Positions 55,848-64,000 of a stretch of 64,000 nucleotides of DNA are shown here, one piece after another. The translations under genes were made by a program, and so were the position numbers. The DNA is from Deroplatys truncata. Taxonomy: Eukaryota; Arthropoda; Insecta; Mantodea; Mantidae. Location: the NCBI GenBank assembly GCA_030765065.1, contig CM060983.1, positions 53,876,067 through 53,940,066 on the forward strand, given 5' to 3'. Under the pieces are notes generated by a model that was not told the DNA's origin, did no database searches, and worked only from the letters and a program-made list of their open reading frames with translations. Within the stretch, counting starts at the first letter, position 1. Every line of letters starts with the position of its first letter.

Positions 55848-55930
55848 TACTGCCTCTTTGGCATGCTAATTTTCAGATCCAGAGGTACCGGGTTCGATTT
55901 TCGGTTAGATCTTAGAATTTTTTCTGTAAC
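55848..55930 (+). mobile_element. tRNA-like SINE head
   Basis: CTGCCTCTTTGGCATGC, then CAGAGGTACCGGGTTCGATT (B box). It lies ~40 bp beyond the end of the direct repeat. No body recognised. Confidence 0.45.
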
Positions 55931-56089
55931 CAACTAGCTAAGAGTGTAAGTACGAAATGTTTCAAATTTAGGGATGAGAAGTAAAAAGAGAGGAAAGCAA
56001 AAATGTTCCAGTAAACATAGGTCCAGAATTAACCGCTTATGAGACACGTCATTTTTTCTGGCTGGGGCCTACTGTATGCTAGGTTAGGT

Positions 56090-56585
56090 TATACGACGGA
56101 GGGACACAGCTCCCGCAATGCGACCTACATGGATCTATATTTGCTGCTACCCTCTAGAGGAAGGGGTGAAATGAAAAAAACACAGGTGCAGGCTGACAGG
56201 CCATAGAGACGCGCGGAAGCCTCTAACACTTCCGGGCTCGAAGACCTGTTCCACTGCTAGAGCTGCCTAGAGAGGACGATGAACGACCCGTCGAACAAGC
56301 GGACCTCTAGTGTCTACGGTGTACTCTTTCCTTTGATCAAGCATCCGCGTCATCTGTCCGGCACTGCCATACTCCACGAAAACCTAGAAGCACGTCTGAA
56401 AGATGAGAAGGGAAACGTCGGAAAGGAAATCATGGTAGATGAGAAACCACCCCAGCTTTCCCCTACCGATCAGGGAAAACTACGAAAAACCCAAACTCAG
56501 AGTTTCCGGTTGATAGGAATCAAACCAGGGAATGCGAGCCTCACATGTTATCACGGAGTCATCCTTTTCGGCCAGACCTTTAACT
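56090..56585 (-). mobile_element. SINE, type C1, reverse, nearly complete
   Basis: The head, at the high-coordinate end, reads CTCCGTGATAACATGTGAGG, then CCTGGTTTGATTCC (B box). The body runs through TTGATCAAAGGAAAGAGTAC to the usual 3' end near 56110 (GATCCATGTAGGTCGCATTG). No clear target duplication. Confidence 0.8.
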
Positions 56586-56589
56586 TTTG

Positions 56590-57465
56590 GTTGGAGAAGC
56601 CGTTCCAAACAGGTATGGGTTTAGCTACTGGACGTGGGTAGCGTTTAGTTGGTATTAGGTAAGTGGAGGTTAAAGAAGCGCGTTGGCTGTTAGCTGTTTT
56701 TCACTGAACGCGTCAGGCGCGCACGATTTCAGCATACTGTGTACCCCTTCCCCAGATAAAACTTTACCTGAGAGATAAGCTACCCCACAAGACTCCCTTT
56801 GCTAAAACGTCGCTGAATGGGCAGTAGATCTCATGTGACTAACATTTTTTTCCCGCTTGTAGCTGTGACGGGATTACATTAACCCAACATACTGTGCACG
56901 ACATTTTCCGACGACACTTTTATTAAACATCTAATTTGCGGGTTAGCTTCCTCACGTACAAGAGCAGCAATTTGCCCTCATTTCCACGATACAGCCGTGT
57001 AACACAGAAACGATAATACATTATTAACTTTGTGTAGGCTTCATGGGAGCCACTGAGAAATTATGGACGTCGAAATGTTGCTATAGATTTAACGAGTGAC
57101 AATGCATTGAACACGGTTGCAATGTTGGAGGCTGATGTTTCAGAATCGATAATGTCCATTGAATTAGTTACCAGTTTTAGATGCATTTGAAATGAAATTT
57201 AAAACATGGGCCCTTTACAGCTTGCAGCATGTAAACACAGTTCCATTCATAGACACTGACTGTATGTTTTAGATCAGAGATGGGCAGAACTCAGTTTTGC
57301 GCCCACAACATAGCACAACGCTTTCCCTCACAAGAAACACTGAAGTAAAGTATTGCTGCGAGGGAAGAGGGGAGTTATGGTTGTATAAAAAGCTCCTATA
57401 GTGACGGTTGATAGGCGTAGTTCACTATTATATTGCTATTATTACTCTATTTTACGTCGCTTTAA
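56590..57465. other. Unannotated DNA
   Basis: No gene or repeat recognised. Confidence 0.45.
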
Positions 57466-57469
57466 CTAC

Positions 57470-58620
57470 AGGGTCATATCGCGACGGATCTGTTTAGATC
57501 GCAGTGTGACATATATTCATTTTGTAAGGAATGGGGTTTAAGAATAAATTTTAAAAAATAGAAAATAATGGTATTTAAAAATTGAAGGAGAAAAGGTGGT
57601 ATATGGAAGGGGAGGAGTTGCAAATAGTAAACAAGTGTGATTATTTGGGAGTGAGAATAAGTAGTAATGGGAGATGGAATGGTTAGAAGATAAGCGCTTA
57701 AATAAATGCTTAAATAAAATAACAGATATGCAAATTCATTGGTCGGAAAGGGTTTACAAAGCTGTAGTTGAAGCAAAAATGATCAATGGATCAGTGATTT
57801 TGGGAAGTGACAAAGGATGGGAGATGATTGATAAAGTACATAGATCGTTCTGTACATGTATATTAGGTTTATCTATTTCATCACCTAATGGAGCAGCAAT
57901 GTTGGAATTGGGAAGTGTAGGTAGCAAGGGCATGATAATAGAAAGGATACTTAAATATTGACATAGCTTTAAATCATTGGACGAGCATAATATCTTAAGG
58001 CAATGTTTAATAATACAAGAAAAATTCAGTGATGGGATGAACTGGGCTCAAGGAATAAGGAGAATTTTACAGTAAATAGGAATGGGTAACTTGTGGGAGG
58101 AGAGAGAGGGGTTAGTTAAAGGTTTCTGGAAAGAAGTGAGGAACAGAGTGGAAGATATAGAGAAACAAGACCTATTTCAAAGTGTGGAAGGAAACAAAAG
58201 TTTGGAGCTATATAGACAATTAAAGGTGGCCTAGGGAAGGGAGAAGTATGTAGATGTAGGTAATAGGTTAGAGAGAGAAGGGTGGTAAGTGCACATAGGA
58301 TAAGGGGTGGTAGGAAGGGAGCGAATTTGAATAGGTGTCCTCTTTGTGGAGAGGCAGATAATTACTTGCATTATATAATTGAATGTGAAGAAACTACGTT
58401 GTGGAGAGATCAGTTTTTACCTAAAGAATGGGAGAATGTTAACAAAGAAGTATTAAAAGTTAGGATAATGAAAATACAAAAGGAGAGGGATATAAAAAGA
58501 ATAAGAGAATATTAGGGAGAGTAAGAGAAAAATGGTTTACAAAAATAAAGCAATATGAATTGGTTATGACCCACCATGCACAAATAACCACGGTGTTAAA
58601 ATGCATGATGGACTAAAGAA
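57470..58620 (+). pseudogene. Decayed non-LTR retrotransposon, 3' end
   Basis: Plus-strand remnants in shifting frames: EWGLRINFKK, MEGEELQIVNKCDYLGVRIS (the 'YLG...s' thumb motif), then a long Lys/Glu-rich linker region, then RGGRKGANLNRCPLCGEADN continuing YLHYIIECEETTLWRD. The last forms a C-x2-C-x8-H-x4-C zinc-knuckle, usual at the LINE ORF2 C-terminus. Many stops interrupt it. The base composition is strongly A/G-biased on this strand. The 5' part with the endonuclease and RT catalytic boxes is not in the window. Confidence 0.75.
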
Positions 58621-58639
58621 ACAAAAATAGCAACTCAAA

Positions 58640-59320
58640 GGTCTCATCCCTGTAACCACCCGTTTCGTCGTGTCCACAGAGACTCTAGCGCATACCAATT
58701 GGATCTTCTGCTTCGTGCCGCCCTCACATAGAAAGGCGGACAGTTAGCCTTCTAGGTCTCATCCCTGTAACCACCCGCTTCGACGTGTCCACAGATACCC
58801 TAGTGCACAGCAACTGGGCCATCTGCTTCGTGCCGTGCAGATATCATTATAGCGCCGCCCAGTCCAACCGTTGCCCTCACACAGAAAGGCGGATAGTTAG
58901 CTTTCTGGGTCTCATCCCTGTAACCACCCGCGTGTCCACAGAGACCCTAGTGCACAGCAACTGGGTCATTTGCTTCGTGCCGTGCAGATATCATTATAGC
59001 GCCGCCCAGTCCAACCGATGCCCTCACACAGAAAGGCGGATAGTTAGCTTTCTAGGTCTCATCCCTGTAACCACCCGCGTGTCCACAGAGACCCTAGTGC
59101 ACAGGAATTGGATCCCTTGCCCCGTGCCGTGCAGATGGCATTAGGGTGCCGTCCAGTCCAACCGCCGCCCTCATGTAGACAGGCAGACAATTAGCCTTCT
59201 AATTCTCATTCCTATAACCACCCGCTTCGACGTGTCACAGAGACCCTAGTGCACAGCAACTGGATCTTCTGCTTCGTGCCGTGCTGATGGATTAGGGTGC
59301 CGTCCAGTCTACCTGCTTTC
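58640..59320. repeat. Minisatellite, ~150-bp unit, about five units
   Basis: Unit starts: 58640, 58755, 58908, 59055 and 59202, each with [G/A][G/T]TCTCATCCCTGTAACCACC or close. Units are about 115 (internally deleted), 153, 147 and 147 bp, plus a final partial unit. Each contains CTTCGTGCCGTGCAGAT and CAGAAAGGCGGATAGTTAGC. Because two units are multiples of three, a plus-strand frame stays open across them (58785-59144). It follows directly after the LINE remnant. Confidence 0.92.
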
Positions 59321-59325
59321 ATTTT

Positions 59326-59514
59326 TACTATTGTTTTAGAGTTAAGGTGGAACTTTGGGTCATGGTATTAAATATCCAATCTGGTATTTACCTTTGCGGC
59401 AAACGGAAACCACGAGAAAACCTCACTCAGATTGGTCGGTTCACGGGATTTGAACCCGGGACCTCCCGAATGCGGGCACAGACGTTATCGCCTGAGCCAT
59501 CCCGCTCGGTTATT
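59326..59514 (-). mobile_element. SINE, type C5, reverse
   Basis: On the minus strand: CCGAGCGGGATGGCTCAGGC (A box), CCCGGGTTCAAATCCCG (near-perfect B box), then a body ending TTCCACCTTAACTC and TAAAACAATAGTAAA. It is the best-preserved C5 head. Confidence 0.82.
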
Positions 59515-59975
59515 ATATTGGGTTTAAGTTGACTTACTACATTTTTTGAAATGGTAATGGTTTTTGGAAATAAATTAATATTATTAAAATTGGAAGATCT
59601 TGAGGTCACATGATTTCTACAGTTTTTGTCATAGTTTCAAAAATTCACCCTCTTGAAAAGGTTTCAGTGACCGAACGATTTCCAAGGTAATTATGTAATT
59701 AACATATTTAGTATTGTGTTTACAACCATCACTTTTCGGAACTTTCTGTAAGTTCTTTGCACTTAACTCCAGCAATAGTTTCGTACGTTCAGTTCCTAAA
59801 ATAAATAAAATAATAATGATATTAAACAACTACAACCACTTCCCCGTGCAACTCATATCTACCTTTAATTTCACCATATGAAGCATGACAACTAACGTAG
59901 TATCTATGGATGTTGCCTCTAAATAAGCCATATAATGGAATTAATTGTTCTTCCACGCAAGCCGTGTGTTGGACA
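59515..59975. other. Unannotated AT-rich DNA
   Basis: No gene or repeat recognised. Confidence 0.4.
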
Positions 59976-60158
59976 GGGTTGGAAAGGTTCAGATGACTGA
60001 ATCAGAAATACGAATCAGTTGGGGAATTGAATGTCGTACCGCCAAGTTGCCATGATAGCTCAGTGGTTAGAGCTACCGGATGGTGACCGGGAGATCTATG
60101 GCTCAAGTCCATAATGGCACTGGATATTTCAGTCGTCTGATTCTACCTTTCCAACGCC
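59976..60158. repeat. Inverted repeat enclosing a tRNA-like sequence
   Basis: TTGGAAAGGTTCAGATGACT (about 59979) is matched in reverse by AGTCGTCTGATTCTACCTTT (about 60131). Between them is a tRNA-like stretch: GCCATGATAGCTCAGTGGTT, a perfect GCTC/GAGC D stem, a CCGG/CCGG anticodon stem, and a perfect TATGG/CCATA T stem. The acceptor stem is off by about two bases, so it is not a functional tRNA gene. Confidence 0.6.
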
Positions 60159-60273
60159 ATACCATGTTTTTGAGCAAATTAAACATTTCATATTCTCCCC
60201 TTCTGCACATGAGAAGGAGAGGATGTCGTCCTCCCATTCTGCACGAAATTTCCATGTTCCGAAAAATGATGGT

Positions 60274-61338
60274 TGAAGAAGATATTTTGTTGTATTGTTA
60301 TTTGCCCCACGTATGGAAGCCAATTTGAAGTAGATAGTATCTCTACGTTATTTGCACCACGCTTTGAGCGTCAATTTGAAGAACGTGTATTGTAGGAGTT
60401 GTATTGTAGTTCAACTGTTGGGGAGCCGAACTTGTAGTGGTTGCAACCGCACGTATGGTACCCAGTTTCCGGTGGCCTTCGCCCCAAATGTACTTTCCGG
60501 TGGCCTTTGCCCCCCCAAAAATGTTTAAAAATATTAAGTTTGCAATTTGACTATTTCTTTAAATATTATATATATTTATGTTTACCTCGGCTGCGTCAGT
60601 ATTATTTTTAGAGACATGAACTTCTTAACAGGGCGTGATGAGGCTGCAGAATGTAGGCTAACACAGATTATAATTTTTAATTCACACCTTTTTTTATTAC
60701 TTCTTGACTCGATTTTAATAACGCTTCACTGATATAGAGAGCTGTGTTGTTAATTACTTGCATTTTTAACGCGTAAACTATTTTTGTCTCACACAAAATA
60801 CATATTAAATTTCTCGAGGACACATCTCGCGTCAGGAACACTGTCTTCAACCAACGCGTCCAGTTATGAGCACTGTCTACAAGCAACTGACTTGATTTCT
60901 TCCGCCTAAATTTGTAAATTTCGGTATTTCATGTCTCTGATTGGCTATTCCTAATTAAATAGAGTACTTTTATTTAACTTAAGCTTTTTCTGGTTGTTGA
61001 TTGGCTATTTTATGAACTGTCTCAAAATTTACATTATTGTTGCTCCAATAATCACAAGTAGCATTAAAGCTTACAAATGTATTATTGCCTCAAATTTACC
61101 TCATTGTTACCTCATTGTTAGCAAACTTTTAAACTATTATTCTCACAGCTCCTACATTATTAAATTACGTAATACATTCATATAGCATTATTGAACATGT
61201 ATACAATGGTATACATTGTCTGTAATATACACTTTTTATATGTTGTTACATACACATATTGCTTTAAGGCGGATGTTATTATATTATTTTATTATATAAT
61301 TTGACTAAAATCATATAAGTGTTAAAAATACTGCCTCA
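60274..61338 (-). mobile_element. LTR-B solo LTR, copy 7, with TSD TGGT
   Basis: 1065 bp, TGAAGAAGATATTTTG...CTGCCTCA on the plus strand. TGGT flanks it at 60270-60273 and 61339-61342. It has the longest left edge with three or four primer-site-like blocks (60300-60435). The GGGGCGAAGGC / CAAAGGCCACCGG tandem is seen at about 60465-60515 in reverse. Confidence 0.93.
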
Positions 61339-61342
61339 TGGT

Positions 61343-61978
61343 TTAGTAGACAATGCCATCACAAACTCCACCACTGAACTGTTTACTTCCAAGCACTCTC
61401 TCGCCTCACCCAACACTGACCCAGGCTGTGTGCGCTTTCAGTCGCGTTACGTTGTGACCACACTCTTAGTTGCTACACAAGCTTTGCCCACCTCTGCTTT
61501 AGTGAATGGATTTTCAGTGCTGGGTGGCAAAATTAATGATACCTATGGCTGAAATTTCATAAAAACTGTTGTTTTTAACACTACAAAATACTTTAAACAA
61601 CCATCAACCCGAAAAGATGCATAACTGATTTCCGTACGCCATTTTTAAACTCACAATTGTATATTTAAACGTAGTAAATATATAAAAAAGGAAAACTTCG
61701 GTACAGCAAGATTTCACTCTCATCATGCGAAAGAAGAAGCTCTGCAGAAGAACAGCAACAGAGAATAGGCAAAAGAAATCTAAGCGTCCAGACTATCAAC
61801 CTGGTGGATTCTAATGTGCTATATATTCGATTCCTTCGTCGCTGTTTTCTAGTTCCTGTAAAATGCTCCTTGAGGAGCGGTTTTTGTGATGGACACAATG
61901 AAATTTGTGACACAATTTCACAGCGCCACAATCAATAAAATTTGTCCTAGTTTAATTATGAGATACATTTAAGTATAC
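61343..61978. other. Unannotated DNA
   Basis: It has a GC-richer start (61343-61560), then AT-rich DNA. No known motif. Confidence 0.4.
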
Positions 61979-62731
61979 TTTTTACATTCTCTACAATGTA
62001 CCTAGTAGGTAGAAAGGATATTACACTTATCAAAAAATCTGATGTGTTACACTCACATGACTTTTTCTTACTCTTGTACAAACTATTTTTACAAACGCTT
62101 AGTCTCCATGTGCTTCATGTTAATCGAGATGTTAATCTTATTGCTAATTTTCTTGTAGGTGCAAGGGGAATTGGTAGGCTTTAAGCGATAGTCAAATGTT
62201 TTAAGAGCTGTTTGCTATGTGGTGAATTCCATTCTCTTTGCATGTCCAGGAAATAAAAAATGAATAACAAATTCCCATTTGAGAAAACGTATTGGAAAAT
62301 TTAAGGAATAAGAAGCAATATCTCGAAAATGGTTCACTCAACAACAAAAAATGTATATGACATAAATTGTGTATTCTAACGCGATCTACATTTTTTGTAT
62401 AGTTAAATTTTGTCTATCTCTTATGGTTTCCCAGTTATGCAAAATTCGTTCACAATGAAGAATACTTTTGGAGACATCCCCAGAAAATTCGAGATATACA
62501 TTTCATTTGTCATGAAAATATCTTAAACATATGATATTTTAATCAAAATCGTTAGCCATTTTTGGATAATTTAAATTTTCAAAAAATGTTCCATGTAAAG
62601 GGTAATCTAGGGTGCGGGTATTTTCTTGAAAACCTTCGTGTCGCATCTCTGGAAGATACTGAACCGAAATACAAAGTTTGGTGTTTATCCGACTGTTCGT
62701 TTCTGAGTTATGCTGTTCACACACACACAGA

Positions 62732-62768
<37 letters not shown>

Positions 62769-62903
62769 GCACGCACTCACACGGAAATGTTTCCAAAAAT
62801 GCTTTTATTTTTATTCAGGGGGTCTCAAAGCATGTATTTCCGGCAAATTTTTGGGTGGAATACAATACTTCCCCTACTTACTATAGCAGTAGAGAAAGTA
62901 AAA
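61979..62903 (-). repeat. Family A full reverse copy with a forward stub
   Basis: A short degenerate forward hairpin stub (61979-62030) is followed by a full reverse copy that opens TCTGATGTGTTACACTCACA and closes TAGCAGTAGAGAAAGTAAAA. The CA/CT tract at 62718-62783 is compound. Confidence 0.88.
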
Positions 62904-63374
62904 ATGAATAACGAATTTCCAGTTGAGAAAAAATATAAGTATTGGAAAATTTAAGGTAATAGCAAGCGATATCTCGAAAATGGTTCAGTCAGCAAAAAAA
63001 AAAAAAAAAAAAAAAATTGTATGTGACATAAATTGTGTATTTTAACGCGATCTACATTTTTTGAGTAGTAAAATTTTGTCTATTTCTTATGGTTTACCAG
63101 TTATGCAAAAGAGGACTTTTGGAGACATTCCCAGAACATTCGAGATATACATTTCATTTGTCCTGAAAATATCTTAAACTTATGATATTTTAATCACAAT
63201 TGTTAGAGCCATTTTTGAGAAAATTAAAATGTTCGAAAAATGTTCCATGTAAAGGGTAATCTGGGGTGGGGGATTTTCTTGCAAACCTTCGTGTCGCATC
63301 TCTGGAAGATACTGAACCTAAATACCAAGTTTGGTGTTTATCCGACTGTTCGTTTCTGAGTTATGCTGTTCACA

Positions 63375-63416
<42 letters not shown>

Positions 63417-63551
63417 CATGTTTCCAGAAAAAATGCTTTGTTTGGATTCAGGGGGTCTCAAAACATATATTTCCGGTGAAATCTCGTTATCGAAATTTTG
63501 GGTGTCATACAATACTTCCCCTACTTACTATACGTAGTAGAGAAAGTAAAA
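62904..63551 (-). repeat. Family A reverse copy, truncated
   Basis: It starts within the body (ATGAATAACGAATTTCCAG) and ends TACGTAGTAGAGAAAGTAAA. It has an A-run at 62994-63016 and a pure CA tract at 63371-63412. It follows the previous copy in the same orientation. Confidence 0.88.
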
Positions 63552-64000
63552 ATTGGATATAGAAATTTCACAGGAAATACATGTTTTGAGACCCCCTGAA
63601 TTTGAAAAGAGCATTTTTAGAAAAGGATCCGTGTCTGTGTGGCTGTAAACAGCGTAACTCAAAAATGAAAAGTCGGTTAAATACCAAATTTGCTGTTTAA
63701 GCAGAGTATCTTCCAAAGATGCAACACCAAGATTTTCAAGAAGATCTCCCCCCCAAAATACCCTTTATTTGTAATATATGTTTTCGAAATTTTGGATTTT
63801 TTCAAGAATGGCTCTAACGATTTTGATTAAAATGAGGTAAGTTTAAACTATTTAAATAACAAATAAAATATAAATTTTGAATTTTCTGGGATTTACCTGT
63901 GAAGTCCTCTTTTTTCAGAAGGAATTTTGTATATTATTGCGTAAATTTTTAGAATATTAAAAATTTCAAAAAATGTTCTATGTAAAGTGTAATTTTGGAT
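63552..64000 (+). repeat. Family A2 forward copy, cut by the window end
   Basis: It begins at ATAGAAATTTCACAGGAAAT, without its hairpin end, and continues out of the window. Confidence 0.78.

Noticed and set aside
56279-56641. 120-residue plus-strand frame
   Set aside because: Antisense reading of a C1 SINE.
58785-59144. 119-residue plus-strand open frame
   Set aside because: It is the translation of a minisatellite whose units happen to be multiples of three; the other frames are repeat-driven and no known domain is present.
58640-59320. CRISPR array
   Set aside because: Units are ~150 bp with no short repeat/unique spacer alternation, and the context is eukaryotic.
60050-60120. Functional tRNA gene
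   Set aside because: The D, anticodon and T arms are good, but the acceptor stem does not pair at the correct spacing.
62562-62954. His-Thr-rich protein of 130 residues
   Set aside because: The His-Thr run is the CA microsatellite of family A. The frame recurs in other copies, so it is reported as a finding and not as a gene.

Overview
This window looks like repeat-dense, gene-free DNA from an animal nuclear genome, most probably an insect. The evidence is: several tRNA-derived SINE families, fragments of non-LTR retrotransposon reverse transcriptases, Tc1/mariner (IS630-type) transposase remnants with an N-terminal helix-turn-helix of the DUF4817 type, and LTRs with a TGGCGCCCAAC-type primer site. 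The repeat content suggests a large-genome lineage such as cockroach, termite or orthopteroid, but that is inference. I found no intact host gene, no functional tRNA or rRNA gene, no CRISPR array and no bacterial gene organisation. Almost all open frames are chance frames inside repeats.

Three repeat classes make up most of the window. (1) An unclassified element of about 850 bp, called 'family A' here, with an older relative 'A2'. It occurs in about 30 whole or partial copies. Both ends carry ACTTTCTCTACT in inverted orientation, and it contains a GT/CA tract at a fixed internal place. Copies sit head-to-head, tail-to-tail, in tandem and inside one another. (2) A solo LTR of about 0.9-1.1 kb, 'LTR-B', in seven copies: 1482, 11001, 39827, 41698, 45062, 51553 and 60274. 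Five have exact 4-bp target duplications that can be read in the sequence (GATT, AGAT, ATTG, AAGT, TGGT). (3) About twenty SINE copies or SINE heads in at least five types, several with readable target duplications.

Layout. 1-4.1 kb: A copies, LTR-B copy 1, and an 800-bp A palindrome. 4.1-10.7 kb: mostly unique AT-rich DNA with a 5'-truncated Jockey-like LINE (6.2-7.1 kb), a SINE and a second LTR/primer-site signal (9.1 kb). 10.7-14.1 kb: a Harbinger-like scrap, LTR-B copy 2, and a mariner-type transposase pseudogene lying between 235-bp inverted repeats. 14.3-22 kb: A/A2 clusters, two SINEs and an RTE-like LINE split by an A copy. 22-25.4 kb: a LINE 3' end, a DUF4817-like fragment cut by a SINE, and an inverted duplication of a transposase 3' end. 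25.4-38.4 kb: A/A2 clusters, SINEs, a GC-rich island, and the first copy of an 800-bp direct repeat. 39-46 kb: LTR-B copies 3-5, each inserted into an older A2 or SINE copy. 46-55 kb: tandem A/A2, a second mariner-type pseudogene, LTR-B copy 6, an internally deleted mariner remnant, and a new 504-bp TIR element. 55-64 kb: the second direct-repeat copy, a SINE, a decayed LINE, a 150-bp minisatellite, LTR-B copy 7 and a terminal cluster of A copies.

The insertions can be ordered in time. A2, the RTE-like LINE and the DUF4817 element are old. SINEs and A copies landed in them, and LTR-B landed in A2 and in a SINE. The most unusual signals are the row of primer-site-like motifs at the LTR-B 3' end, the microsatellite-carrying self-clustering A family, the 504-bp TIR element, and the direct repeat at 37.6 and 55.0 kb.
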